NCBI RefSeq assembly: GCF_027483985.1
Contig: NZ_JAIXTJ010000036.1
Span: forward strand, 1 to 38,172
Length of the DNA stretch: 38,172 nt
From: Flavobacterium sp.
Lineage (GTDB): Bacteria > Bacteroidota > Bacteroidia > Flavobacteriales > Flavobacteriaceae
Direction: 5' to 3'
Part shown: positions 7,702 to 16,003 of the stretch, in pieces
Position numbering within the stretch: position 1 is the stretch's first letter
Layout: every line of letters starts with the position of its first letter
Translations under genes and position numbers: made by a program
The notes under the pieces: generated by a model
The model's input: the letters and a program-made list of their open reading frames with translations, nothing else
Told to the model about the DNA's origin: nothing
The model's database searches: none

Positions 7702-8109
7702 ATGATCTCCAGCAAATTAGTAATACCCATTTCATTTTTAATCCTTAAAAACTTTTGCTTCTACACCTTAATAAGACGAAAAAAAGTACCTCCAGTGCTA
7801 CTTATTTTTATTTATTATCTTCAAACTGTTTTAGCCATTTATTTAAATGTAAAATTCAATGAAAATAAACATGATTCTTTAAATAAAGCTTTACCGATAC
7901 TGATAAATCTAGATTTTTTATTTTATCTGTTCTATTTTGTTTCGATTTCTTACTTCAAATTATCCAAGAATATTTTTAAAACCAATCTTATAAACCCTTT
8001 AGCATTTTTTATCAAACCATTTAATGATGGTGAAAACTTGAAAAGGAATTATATTCTAATTACAATTATAGAAGTGATTATTGTCGTTTTAGTTGTAATA
8101 AAAAACTAA
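7702..8109 (+). CDS. hypothetical membrane protein, 135 aa
   Basis: Very hydrophobic, with about four membrane segments (residues 5-20, 29-49, 66-86 and 114-132) and a short hydrophilic piece between the second and third. No motif or family was recognised. The ATG at 7702 begins directly before the first helix. The gene lies 88 bases after the HxlR gene with no clear terminator between, so it could share that transcript. Base use is like its neighbours. Confidence 0.5.
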   Translation: MISSKLVIPISFLILKNFCFYTLIRRKKVPPVLLIFIYYLQTVLAIYLNVKFNENKHDSLNKALPILINLDFLFYLFYFVSISYFKLSKNIFKTNLINPLAFFIKPFNDGENLKRNYILITIIEVIIVVLVVIKN

Positions 8110-8152
8110 ACAAATACAATTAATCATCTTCACTTTCTAAAGACTCAAAACG

Positions 8153-8278
8153 CTAGACCAGCAACCAAATAATATTTATCAAACAAAATTTAGGATCAAA
8201 TCCCCAAATCAATTGCAAAATAATCACCGACAAAGTGATGATAATAGGCTTTTTGTATTTTAAAACAAATGCTTTCAT
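8153..8278 (-). CDS. 41-aa membrane peptide at the end of the ars-type operon
   Basis: Starting from the ATG at 8276-8278, the frame encodes 41 residues: a basic start (MKAFVLKYKKP), one hydrophobic helix (IIITLSVIILQLIWGF) and a second hydrophobic end (CLINIIWLLV). It begins one base after the stop of the ArsC-like gene, which points to translational coupling. A longer reading from 8353 would run deep into that gene and is unlikely. No known family; it may be a small subunit or partner of a transporter. Real as a gene only by position and composition. Confidence 0.45.
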   Translation of the reverse strand: MKAFVLKYKKPIIITLSVIILQLIWGFDPKFCLINIIWLLV

Positions 8279-8279
8279 A

Positions 8280-8891
8280 CTATATTTTAATTTGTGAAAA
8301 AACAAAATACAATTCAGAGGCAATTTGCAAACTGCGTTCGGCATACTTTTCATTCATTATCTCAGTGCCATCAAAGGCTTTTGGATCGTCATATTTTATC
8401 GGAAATCGTGCTTCGGCTCCAAATACCATTGGACAACCTTCGTCAGCGTTATTGCAAGTCATAATCGCTCCAAAATTGTTTTTGGGGTTAAAATCATCAA
8501 AATAAGTTTTTGAAAAACAAATGATTGGATGTTGATTTTCATCAAATTTCACCGCATAAACCGGATTTTCATTCGAACTTAACTTCTGAATATAAAAACC
8601 TTGATTCTGTAATGTCTCGCCCACTTTCGAAAACATAGCCGTAGCTTCAGTTCCTCCTGAATAACAATGGACTTTGCTGATTCCGAAATGAAACGCCATC
8701 GTTTGTGCCCAAATTTGTGATAAATGACTTCTTCTAGAATTGTGTGTGCAAATAAAGTTCAATCGAATTTCTTCGCAAGCGTCAACTTTATTTTGAATGT
8801 AATCTACCAACTGCTGCAACACTTCCTTTCGCTCACTTGAAACGGGAATAGTATTAAGTTCATTGATGGTTTTTGCTAAATTTTGAAACAT
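8280..8891 (-). CDS. low-molecular-weight phosphotyrosine phosphatase/arsenate reductase-like protein
   Basis: 203 aa. The P-loop CTHNSRRS gives the C-x5-R signature (C48, R54) of the LMW-PTP fold shared with thioredoxin-coupled ArsC. An N-terminal helical extension of about 40 residues precedes it. Further cysteines occur at the NNADEGCP segment, and the Asp of the YDDPKAFDG loop is a plausible general acid. It sits in one minus-strand operon with an ArsR regulator and a DUF6428 protein, so arsenate reduction or handling of organoarsenical stress is the best reading. A strict protein-tyrosine phosphatase role is less likely in this context. The gene ends one base before the small membrane peptide. 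Confidence 0.8.
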   Translation of the reverse strand: MFQNLAKTINELNTIPVSSERKEVLQQLVDYIQNKVDACEEIRLNFICTHNSRRSHLSQIWAQTMAFHFGISKVHCYSGGTEATAMFSKVGETLQNQGFYIQKLSSNENPVYAVKFDENQHPIICFSKTYFDDFNPKNNFGAIMTCNNADEGCPMVFGAEARFPIKYDDPKAFDGTEIMNEKYAERSLQIASELYFVFSQIKI

Positions 8892-8976
8892 TATCTTTAA
8901 TTTTGATTATACAACACCTATAAAAACAATCTATTATAGATTTCTACTTAATTAAAAGTTGCAATTAAAATGCCTT

Positions 8977-9453
8977 TTAACAACAACCTGAATCTGGCGT
9001 GCAACACGAACTTTCTTTCGGTTTCCACTCACCTATTTTTACTTTCAATTTTTCTGGCGGAATGCCACAATTGTCCTTCGCCAAACAGTCGGTAAGTTTT
9101 GACTTTAGTAAAAAATTTGTACCATCAAATTCTAAGGCAAATTTCCCAATGGTTTCCTTCATTTGATATTCCACTTCAATTTCTAAATCGGGAATTTCAA
9201 GTTTAGTTTCTGATAATTCAATAATATGTAGCAATTTCTCAGGATGCAAACGATGGTCATAGTCATTGGCTTCCCAAAGCTGAAAATTAGCCACTTCTTC
9301 TTTGCGCACCACACCACCACAATCAATAAAATGTTTACTGATTTTTCCAACCTCAGTGACGTGAAAATGATTCGGAACCAACTCACCATTAGGTAACTGG
9401 AAAGCAATCTGAGACAGATTTGTTAATTGTTTTTTTATTTCGGATAGTTTCAT
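8977..9453 (-). CDS. DUF6428-family protein with C-terminal Cys clusters
   Basis: 158 aa, cytosolic. It opens with LSEIKKQLTNLSQIAFQLPNGELVPNHFHVTEVG, the N-terminal pattern of DUF6428; the HFHVTE segment resembles a cupin-like metal-binding strand. Further conserved-looking pieces are HFIDCGGVVR and WEANDYDHRL. The C-terminus ends in SSCCTPDSGCC (C150, C151, C157, C158), a likely arsenic- or metal-binding tail. Members lie in ars clusters between arsR and arsC, as here. The biochemical role is not established. The upstream gap to arsR is filled by a heptanucleotide repeat array. Confidence 0.8.
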   Translation of the reverse strand: MKLSEIKKQLTNLSQIAFQLPNGELVPNHFHVTEVGKISKHFIDCGGVVRKEEVANFQLWEANDYDHRLHPEKLLHIIELSETKLEIPDLEIEVEYQMKETIGKFALEFDGTNFLLKSKLTDCLAKDNCGIPPEKLKVKIGEWKPKESSCCTPDSGCC

Positions 9454-9495
9454 AGGTAAGAGTTTTAAGTAATAAGTATTAAGTATTAAGACTTT

Positions 9496-9642
9496 GGAAT
9501 TAGGATTTTAGATTTTGGAATTTGGGATTTGGGATTTGGGATTTGGAATTTGGAATTTGGAATTTGGAATTTGGGATTTGGGATTTGGGATTTGGAATTC
9601 GGAATTTGGGATTTGGGATTTGGGATTTGGGATTTGGAATTT
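9496..9642. repeat. heptanucleotide tandem array, 21 units
   Basis: Eighteen units in perfect 7-bp phase run from 9517 to 9642, each GGAATTT or GGGATTT (one ends in C). Three degenerate units in the same phase extend left to 9496. The two types are grouped: A GGG AAAA GGG AA GGGG A (A for GGAATTT, G for GGGATTT). The array is non-coding and lies between the arsR stop and the DUF6428 start, inside the operon. Four consecutive G-triplets at 9608-9631 with 4-nt loops meet a simple G-quadruplex pattern on the plus (template) strand. Confidence 0.95.
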
Positions 9643-9644
9643 CC

Positions 9645-9968
9645 CTAACAACATTTATTTTTTAACTTGTGCCTAATCATACCAAAATGATTCTCAATTT
9701 TATCAATCGTATCTGGATTTATGCAATAGCAAATAGCAGTGCCTTCAATTGTTCCTTTAATAATATTGGCGTTTTTTAATTCTTTTAAATGTTGTGAAAT
9801 CGTTGGCTGTGCTAACGGCAATTCGTTAACAATATCGCCGCAAATACAAGAATCTACAGTCAACAAATAGTCCACAATAGCAATCCTTGCCGGATGTGAA
9901 AGTGCCTTGAATAATGAAGCCATTTCGTTATGTGCTACTGAAAAGGATTCTGATTTTGATGCTCCCAT
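9645..9968 (-). CDS. arsR: ArsR-family metalloregulator
   Basis: 107 aa. The winged-helix core is plain: LFKALSHPARIAIVDYLL (19-36), then DSCICGDIVNEL (39-50), then PTISQHLKELKNANIIKG, the recognition helix. Cys41 and Cys43 sit at the alpha3 site, where ArsR/CadC-type repressors bind arsenite or metal. Extra cysteines at 80 and 82, and a C-terminal pair at 106-107, could complete the site. It is the first gene of the minus-strand operon arsR, DUF6428, LMW-PTP/ArsC-like, small membrane peptide. A near-perfect 16-bp palindrome 20 bases upstream is the likely operator, giving autoregulation. Confidence 0.9.
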   Translation of the reverse strand: MGASKSESFSVAHNEMASLFKALSHPARIAIVDYLLTVDSCICGDIVNELPLAQPTISQHLKELKNANIIKGTIEGTAICYCINPDTIDKIENHFGMIRHKLKNKCC

Positions 9969-9987
9969 TTTTTATATAGTTTATTAT

Positions 9988-10003
9988 ATTGCAATATTAC
10001 AAT
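9988..10003. promoter_or_regulatory. candidate ArsR operator
   Basis: ATTGCAATATTACAAT matches its own reverse complement at 14 of 16 positions. It lies 20 bp upstream of the arsR start, where the minus-strand promoter should be, so binding would block transcription. No exact TAnnTTTG box was found on that strand. Confidence 0.55.
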
Positions 10004-10080
10004 AAAACAATAAGTCGATACAAGTCTTTTATGTTAAATTTATAGTCAATAGTAGTCTTCCCTATTCCAAAATTATTTCC

Positions 10081-10088
10081 TACTTTTG
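10081..10088 (+). promoter_or_regulatory. -7 box of the tpx promoter
   Basis: TACTTTTG fits TAnnTTTG and lies 21 bp before the tpx start, which predicts a leader of roughly 15 nt. A -33 TTG is not present at the expected spacing; TTCC near 10058 is the closest match. Confidence 0.5.
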
Positions 10089-10109
10089 AAATCTAAAATT
10101 TAATCAACA

Positions 10110-10607
10110 ATGGCAACAATAACTTTAGGAGGAAATCCAGTAAATACCAACGGTGAATTACCAAAAGTAGGTTCGAAAGCAACCGATTTTCAATTATTAA
10201 AAACCGATTTATCAGTAGCAACTTTAGCCGATTATGCAGGAAGTAAAGTAGTATTAAATATTTTTCCTAGCGTCGATACCGGAACTTGTGCAGCTTCAGT
10301 TAGAGCTTTTAACGAAAAAGCAAACGCACTTGAAAATACCAAAGTTCTATGTGTTTCAAGAGATTTACCTTTTGCGCAAAAACGTTTTTGTGGTGCCGAA
10401 GGATTGGAAAATGTAGAAAATCTATCAGATTTTAAAGATGGAAGTTTCGGAAAAAACTACGGCCTTGAGTTAGTTGATAGCGCTTTTGCAGGATTACACT
10501 CAAGAGTAGTAATTGTATTAGACGAAAACGGAACGGTTAAATATACCGAACAAGTTGCTGAAATTGGTGATGAACCTAATTATGAAGCTGCATTAGCATC
10601 ACTATAA
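10110..10607 (+). CDS. tpx: thiol peroxidase Tpx (atypical 2-Cys peroxiredoxin)
   Basis: 165 aa, the full family length. It opens with ATITLGGNPV, as Tpx proteins do. The peroxidatic cysteine is C60 in PSVDTGTCAASVR, and the resolving cysteine is C94 in KRFCGAEG; both are in the standard places, and the VSRDLPFAQKRFC block is characteristic. It reduces hydrogen peroxide and alkyl hydroperoxides using thioredoxin, in the cytosol. The next gene (dgkA) starts at the base after its stop, so the two are translationally linked. A TAnnTTTG box lies just upstream. Confidence 0.95.
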   Translation: MATITLGGNPVNTNGELPKVGSKATDFQLLKTDLSVATLADYAGSKVVLNIFPSVDTGTCAASVRAFNEKANALENTKVLCVSRDLPFAQKRFCGAEGLENVENLSDFKDGSFGKNYGLELVDSAFAGLHSRVVIVLDENGTVKYTEQVAEIGDEPNYEAALASL

Positions 10608-10979
10608 ATGGATTTTGAAAGAGATAAAACATTCGTCACTGGACGTTTTAAAAGTTTGGGCTTTGCGTTAAAAGGTGCTATTAAATTAATCACTACCGAA
10701 CATAGCGTGATGGTTCAAAGTGCATTAGCTGTAATAATGATTATAGCAGGTTTTTATTTTGATATTTCCCACGAAGAATGGTTAATTCAAACCTTGGCAA
10801 TCGGATTGGTCTTGAGCATTGAAGGATTAAATACGGCTGCCGAAAAAATTGCCGATTTCATTCATCCAGAATACCACGAACGCATTGGTTTTATAAAAGA
10901 TATAGCCGCAGGTGCCGTATTTTTTGCAGCAATGACCGCTATTGCAGTAGGTTGTATCATTTATATTCCAAAATTTTAA
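10608..10979 (+). CDS. dgkA: DgkA-type membrane diacylglycerol/undecaprenol kinase
   Basis: 123 aa, a small trimeric-type integral membrane kinase. Three membrane segments are visible (about 34-51, 60-74 and 95-117). The signature EGLNTAAEKIADFI (72-85), holding the catalytic Glu and the Asn-Thr-Ala-x-Glu motif, and IKDIAAGAV are intact. In Gram-negatives it phosphorylates diacylglycerol; relatives phosphorylate undecaprenol. Substrate preference cannot be told from this sequence. It starts directly at the end of tpx and lies before ftsK, an arrangement I recall from other Flavobacteria. This is distinct from the soluble-type lipid kinase at 25535. Confidence 0.92.
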   Translation: MDFERDKTFVTGRFKSLGFALKGAIKLITTEHSVMVQSALAVIMIIAGFYFDISHEEWLIQTLAIGLVLSIEGLNTAAEKIADFIHPEYHERIGFIKDIAAGAVFFAAMTAIAVGCIIYIPKF

Positions 10980-11022
10980 ACAGCAATAAATTTCTATTTT
11001 TATACCAACTATTTAATTTCGA

Positions 11023-13536
11023 ATGGCAAAACAAGTAAAAAAAGAAAACACAAAAACAACCGAACCAAGCGAAAAACTTCCTTGGAAAATGAAGAAACAA
11101 TACAAAGTCGTTTTGGGTTGTCTTTTAGTGATTTTATCCATAGCCTTGTTAGTGGCTTTTATTTCGTTTTTCATACATGGTCAAGACGATCAAAGTGTGG
11201 TTTCGGAAGTATCTGATCGAAACAAACCTGCCGCAAACTGGCTTGGTAAAGTAGGTGCTTTCTTAGCCGATTTCTTCATCTACAAAGGTTTCGGTGCCGC
11301 ATCGTTCTTATTCGTGAAATTGTTTTTCATTACAGGCGCTTTCTTGGTACTTGATTTACCTTTAAAGAAGTTAAAATCGACTTGGTTTTGGGATTTATTT
11401 GTTGTAATCATTTTGTCTATTTTATTCGGATTTTTTGCCAATTCAATTCCTGAACTTGGCGGAACGATTGGCTATGAAATGAATTTATTCTTTCAAGATT
11501 ACATCGGAAAAATTGGAACGTTCTTAGTATTAGTATTCGGATTAATAATTTATTTGTTATTCAAAATAAAAATTTCTCCCGATAGCATCAAAGCCTTTTT
11601 CGAGAAAAAGCAAAACGAAATCAAAGAAGATCTTGAATCAATGAAATCAAAATCTTCAGAAGATAGTACTGCAGCTTACAACCTTGAAGAATATGCTATT
11701 GAAGAAGCTAAAGACGATTTAGATACCGTTTTTGATGAGCCTTACATCAAACCAACACCTTCGCAATTTGAAGTCAATAAAGAAGCCTTAAAGCCAACAA
11801 TTTCAAGTTATTCTGAAATTGAATTAGAACCAACGCTTAAAACCGAACCAAAACCTGCGGTAAAACCAACGCTTTCTTTAGAAATCGAACGTCCTGAACC
11901 TCAAATCATCGAACCTGCTAAAGAAATCATCAAAACCAATGATGAAGCTTTTGTGATCGAAAAAGCTTTAGATGAAGAAACAGTGGAAGAAAATTTAGCA
12001 TCTAAACTTGTAGCTGATTTCGGTTTGTTTGACCCTAAATTGGAGCTTTCGAACTATAAATTCCCAACCATCGATTTGTTAAAGGAATATTCTACCGTTG
12101 GAATTACAATTAATCAAGAAGAATTAGAAGAAAATAAAAACAGAATTGTTGAAACTTTAAGAAATTACGGAATAACGATTTCGCAAATTAAAGCAACGGT
12201 TGGACCTTCGGTAACTTTATACGAAATTGTGCCTGACGCCGGAATTCGTATTTCTAAAATCAAAAGCTTAGAAGACGATATTGCCTTATCTCTTGCGGCA
12301 CTCGGAATCCGTATCATCGCACCAATTCCAGGAAAAGGAACGATTGGTATTGAGGTACCAAACAAAAATCCAACAATGGTTCCGATGAAAACCGTGATTA
12401 CTTCAGCCAAATTTCAAGAAGCTGAAATGGAATTACCAATCGCGCTCGGAAAAACTATTTCTAACGAAACATTTGTATTTGACTTAGCCAAAATGCCTCA
12501 CCTATTAATGGCTGGAGCAACGGGACAAGGAAAATCAGTCGGATTGAATGCTGTCTTGACTTCGTTATTATACAAAAAACATCCTGCTGAAGTGAAGTTT
12601 GTTTTGGTCGATCCTAAAAAAGTAGAATTAACGCTTTTCAACAAAATCGAACGCCATTATCTAGCCAAACTTCCTGATTCTGAAGATGCCATAATTACTG
12701 ATAATAGTAAGGTAATCAATACTTTGAATTCACTTTGTATCGAAATGGACAACCGCTACTCTTTGTTAAAAGATGCGATGGTTAGAAACATCAAAGAATA
12801 CAACGAAAAATTCAAGCAACGCAAATTAAATCCGGAACACGGACACCAATTTTTACCTTATATTGTGCTAGTAGTCGATGAGTTTGCCGATTTAATTATG
12901 ACTGCCGGTAAAGAAGTAGAAACTCCAATTGCACGTCTAGCTCAATTAGCGAGAGCAATCGGAATTCACTTGATCATTGCTACGCAGCGTCCTTCGGTTA
13001 ACGTAATTACGGGTATGATCAAAGCCAACTTTCCTGCGAGGATTGCCTTTAGAGTTACCTCGAAGATTGACTCAAGAACCATTTTAGATTCTGGTGGTGC
13101 CGACCAATTAATCGGACGTGGAGATTTATTATTCTCTAACGGAAATGACTTGGTGCGTGTGCAATGTGCTTTCGTGGACACACCTGAAGTAGAAAAAATT
13201 GTTGATTATATTGGTGCACAAAAAGCTTACGCAAGCGCTTTTATGTTACCTGAATACGTTGGTGAAGAAGGAAGTGTCAAACTTGACATTGATATTTCTG
13301 AAAGAGATGCGCTTTTTAGAGATGCTGCAGAAATAATTGTTACTGCGCAACAAGGTTCGGCATCATTATTGCAAAGAAAATTGAAACTAGGTTACAATCG
13401 TGCGGGTAGATTAATAGATCAACTGGAAGCTGCCGGAATTGTTGGACCTTTTGAAGGAAGTAAAGCTCGAGGTGTAAACATTCCTGATTTAGTTTCTTTA
13501 GAACAATTTTTAAATAATGAACAAAATAATGATTAA
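11023..13536 (+). CDS. ftsK: DNA translocase FtsK/SpoIIIE
   Basis: 837 aa. The N-terminal part has about four membrane helices (near 27-50, 85-110, 122-145 and 163-182), anchoring it at the septum. A long acidic/Pro-rich linker follows (about 195-320). The motor domain has Walker A GATGQGKS (498-505), Walker B VLVVDEFADL (about 613-622) and the RAIGIHLIIATQRPSVNVITG segment. The C-terminal gamma winged helix (about 765-830, LLQRKLKLGYNRAGRLID) recognises KOPS-like DNA polarity sequences. It moves chromosome ends for dimer resolution with XerCD. The stop overlaps the preceding codons of the lolA frame, so the genes form an operon. Confidence 0.97.
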   Translation: MAKQVKKENTKTTEPSEKLPWKMKKQYKVVLGCLLVILSIALLVAFISFFIHGQDDQSVVSEVSDRNKPAANWLGKVGAFLADFFIYKGFGAASFLFVKLFFITGAFLVLDLPLKKLKSTWFWDLFVVIILSILFGFFANSIPELGGTIGYEMNLFFQDYIGKIGTFLVLVFGLIIYLLFKIKISPDSIKAFFEKKQNEIKEDLESMKSKSSEDSTAAYNLEEYAIEEAKDDLDTVFDEPYIKPTPSQFEVNKEALKPTISSYSEIELEPTLKTEPKPAVKPTLSLEIERPEPQIIEPAKEIIKTNDEAFVIEKALDEETVEENLASKLVADFGLFDPKLELSNYKFPTIDLLKEYSTVGITINQEELEENKNRIVETLRNYGITISQIKATVGPSVTLYEIVPDAGIRISKIKSLEDDIALSLAALGIRIIAPIPGKGTIGIEVPNKNPTMVPMKTVITSAKFQEAEMELPIALGKTISNETFVFDLAKMPHLLMAGATGQGKSVGLNAVLTSLLYKKHPAEVKFVLVDPKKVELTLFNKIERHYLAKLPDSEDAIITDNSKVINTLNSLCIEMDNRYSLLKDAMVRNIKEYNEKFKQRKLNPEHGHQFLPYIVLVVDEFADLIMTAGKEVETPIARLAQLARAIGIHLIIATQRPSVNVITGMIKANFPARIAFRVTSKIDSRTILDSGGADQLIGRGDLLFSNGNDLVRVQCAFVDTPEVEKIVDYIGAQKAYASAFMLPEYVGEEGSVKLDIDISERDALFRDAAEIIVTAQQGSASLLQRKLKLGYNRAGRLIDQLEAAGIVGPFEGSKARGVNIPDLVSLEQFLNNEQNND

Positions 13537-13537
13537 A

Positions 13538-14179
13538 ATGAAAAAAATTCTTTCTATTGCGTTACTTCTTTTAGTTGGTTTAAATGCTAATGCAGAAGAT
13601 AAAAAAGCAAAAGAACTTTTAGATGAAGTAACGGCTAAAATCAAAAGTTATAAGAATATTGTAATCGATTTTAAATATTCTTTGAACAATGCCAAAGAAA
13701 ATATCAATCAAGAAAGCAAAGGAAATGTAACGCTTGAAGGTAACAAATATGTCCTTAATTTTATGGGCGTAACCAAAATCTATGACGGAAAAAAAGCGTA
13801 TACTATTAATCCTGAAGATGAAGAAGTGACCATTTCTAGTGTTAACGATAAAGATGAAAAAGCCATCACTCCAGCCAAGATGTTAACCTTTTTTAACAGC
13901 GGCTACAAATACACAATGGATATCGCTCAAAACATCAAAGGACGCAAAATTCAATACATCAAATTAATTCCGAACAACGCTAAAGACCAACGCAAAGAAG
14001 TTTTATTAGGTATAGATGTGCAAACCAAAACAATCTATAACCTTATCGAAGTTGGTAAAAACGGTACAAAAACCACTTTGACTGTTAATTCTTTTAAAAC
14101 AAATCAGCCTTTATCAAAAAATCAATTTACCTTTGTAGCCAGTAAGTATCCAAACTACTACATCAATAAATTAGATTAA
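13538..14179 (+). CDS. lolA: LolA-like outer-membrane lipoprotein carrier protein
   Basis: I choose the ATG at 13538, which begins MKKILSIALLLLVGLNANA, a clean signal peptide cleaved before EDKK. Two earlier in-frame ATGs (13517, 13529) lie inside the end of ftsK and would only add charged residues. The mature protein has the LolA beta-sheet layout: ELLDEVTAKIKSYKNIVIDF, SKGNVTLEGNKYVLNFMGV, KIYDGKKAYTINPEDEEV, and a C-terminal LTVNSFKTNQPLSKNQFTF. It carries lipoproteins across the periplasm to the outer membrane. Placed between ftsK and an LptF/G permease, a linked set for envelope biogenesis. Confidence 0.88.
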   Translation: MKKILSIALLLLVGLNANAEDKKAKELLDEVTAKIKSYKNIVIDFKYSLNNAKENINQESKGNVTLEGNKYVLNFMGVTKIYDGKKAYTINPEDEEVTISSVNDKDEKAITPAKMLTFFNSGYKYTMDIAQNIKGRKIQYIKLIPNNAKDQRKEVLLGIDVQTKTIYNLIEVGKNGTKTTLTVNSFKTNQPLSKNQFTFVASKYPNYYINKLD

Positions 14180-14184
14180 CTTTT

Positions 14185-15999
14185 GTGAAGATAATAGATA
14201 AGTATTTATTAAAAACATTCTTGATTACATTTACTACGGTATTTGTAATCTTGTTTTTTATATTCATTTTGCAAACCGTATGGCTATTCATTTCAGAATT
14301 AGCGGGTAAAGATTTAGAGTTTCTTTTAGTTGTAAAATTTCTATTATTTTCAATGCCAAGGATTGTGCCTTTGGTACTTCCACTATCGGTCTTGTTGTCA
14401 TCGATTATGACTTTTGGTAGTCTTGCTGAAAATTATGAATTTGCAGCAATGAAATCTTCTGGTATTTCGTTTCAAAGATCAATGCGAAGCATTACGGTAT
14501 TCATATTTTTATTAAGTATTCTATCATTCTTTTTTGCCAACAATGTAATTCCTTATGCAGAATATAAATTCATCAACTTTAGACGCAACATTGCTCAAGT
14601 AAAACCCGCAATGGCCATTGCCGAAGGTCAGTTTAGTGAAGTAGGTTATTACACCATTAAAGTAGATAAAAAATTGGGTGAAAAAGGAAACTTACTTTCC
14701 GGAGTTACCATTCACAGAAAACTACCCAACGGCGAAGGAAACACTACGGTAATCAAAGCCAAAAGAGGAGAATTGATCAGTAGTGAAGCTTCAAACACCC
14801 TAAAATTAGTTTTAACAGACGGACATTACTACGAAGATATCATTCCAAAAAAATACGAAGAGCGAAACAAAATTCCGTTCGCCAAAGGTTCGTTCAAACG
14901 CGATGTTATTAACATTGATTTATCCAAACTGAACCAATCAAGTATGGATGAAATTGATATTTCGAACACGAATACGATGCTTAATTTAAGCGAGTTGCGT
15001 TACACCATCGATTCACTAAACGTAAATTACAAAAAGGATTTGAAATCCTACACCGAAAACATTTATATGCGTACTGGTGTGGCTAATACGTATTACAGGC
15101 CTGAAAATAATCCAGCTATGGTAAAAATCCCAAGTAGTGATTTATTAAAAGGGATGTCTCCTATTCAAAAAAGTGACATCTTAAAGGTAGCCTTCAGCAA
15201 CATCGAAAATACGGTTTTCTCCATCGATACAAGTATTTTTGACATGCAAGCAAAATTAAAAAGCATCAACAAACACTGGATTGCCTATTATGATAAATTC
15301 ATGATTGCTTTTTCGTGTTTACTAATGTTTTTTATTGGTGCACCTTTGGGCTCGATCATTCGTAAAGGTGGTTTGGGTTTACCTATAGTTTTTGCGGTAT
15401 CAATCTTTATTATTTTTCACTTCATAAATACCTTTGGAAAAAGAGTTGCCCAAGAAGATGGTATGACGCCTTTTATGGGTGTTTGGATGTCTTCAATAGT
15501 CTTGACTCCATTGGCAATCTTACTGACTTACAGAGCTATCAATGACATTGGCGGAATGATAAGTTTTGACGCAATTTTAATGCCTATTCAAAAGCTTTTT
15601 AAAGTTAAAACTAATGTAAATAAGGCCACACCAATTCCTGACGGTACAGCTGAGGAAGCAACAAAACCTCAAATAGATCATTCTTTTGATACAAAAGCAC
15701 ACCTCCTAGCCTTCAATAAAAATAGTACAATTACTAGTATTGTATATTTTATAACGCTAGCTAGTGCGTTCTTTTTAGCATTACAAACTAATGTTATGAC
15801 AATGATTTTATTTGGATTGGCGATTTTGATGCTATCCTATTTTATCTTTAAAGAACAAAAGATAGTATCCAAAATAAGTACAGCAAACTGCTTGACAATA
15901 GAACCTGGTTTAGGAATAGCACTCCTAACCGGATTCCCATTTTATCCACTCTTATGGTTTTACACTAAAAGCCAATTAAGAAAACTAACTACAACATAA
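14185..15999 (+). CDS. LptF/LptG-family LPS export permease
   Basis: 604 aa, starting with GTG at 14185; the first helix follows at once (KYLLKTFLITFTTVFVILFF). The N-terminal half has the YjgP/YjgQ pattern: helices at about 10-32, 45-80 (with RIVPLVLPLSVLLSSI) and 98-118, and ENYEFAAMKSSGIS. A periplasmic beta-jellyroll (about 120-300) carries LPS. Further helices lie at about 370-460. The family is usually near 350-400 aa; the extra 140 residues at the end add more hydrophobic segments, as I recall for many Bacteroidota members. It works with LptB and LptC to extract lipopolysaccharide from the inner membrane. Only 5 bases separate it from lolA. Confidence 0.9.
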   Translation: MKIIDKYLLKTFLITFTTVFVILFFIFILQTVWLFISELAGKDLEFLLVVKFLLFSMPRIVPLVLPLSVLLSSIMTFGSLAENYEFAAMKSSGISFQRSMRSITVFIFLLSILSFFFANNVIPYAEYKFINFRRNIAQVKPAMAIAEGQFSEVGYYTIKVDKKLGEKGNLLSGVTIHRKLPNGEGNTTVIKAKRGELISSEASNTLKLVLTDGHYYEDIIPKKYEERNKIPFAKGSFKRDVINIDLSKLNQSSMDEIDISNTNTMLNLSELRYTIDSLNVNYKKDLKSYTENIYMRTGVANTYYRPENNPAMVKIPSSDLLKGMSPIQKSDILKVAFSNIENTVFSIDTSIFDMQAKLKSINKHWIAYYDKFMIAFSCLLMFFIGAPLGSIIRKGGLGLPIVFAVSIFIIFHFINTFGKRVAQEDGMTPFMGVWMSSIVLTPLAILLTYRAINDIGGMISFDAILMPIQKLFKVKTNVNKATPIPDGTAEEATKPQIDHSFDTKAHLLAFNKNSTITSIVYFITLASAFFLALQTNVMTMILFGLAILMLSYFIFKEQKIVSKISTANCLTIEPGLGIALLTGFPFYPLLWFYTKSQLRKLTTT

Positions 16000-16003
16000 T
16001 ACT

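Noticed and set aside
8279..8353. 66-codon version of the small membrane peptide starting at 8353
   Set aside because: The added N-terminus lies wholly inside the ArsC-like gene; the ATG at 8276-8278 gives a clean one-base spacing and a membrane helix.
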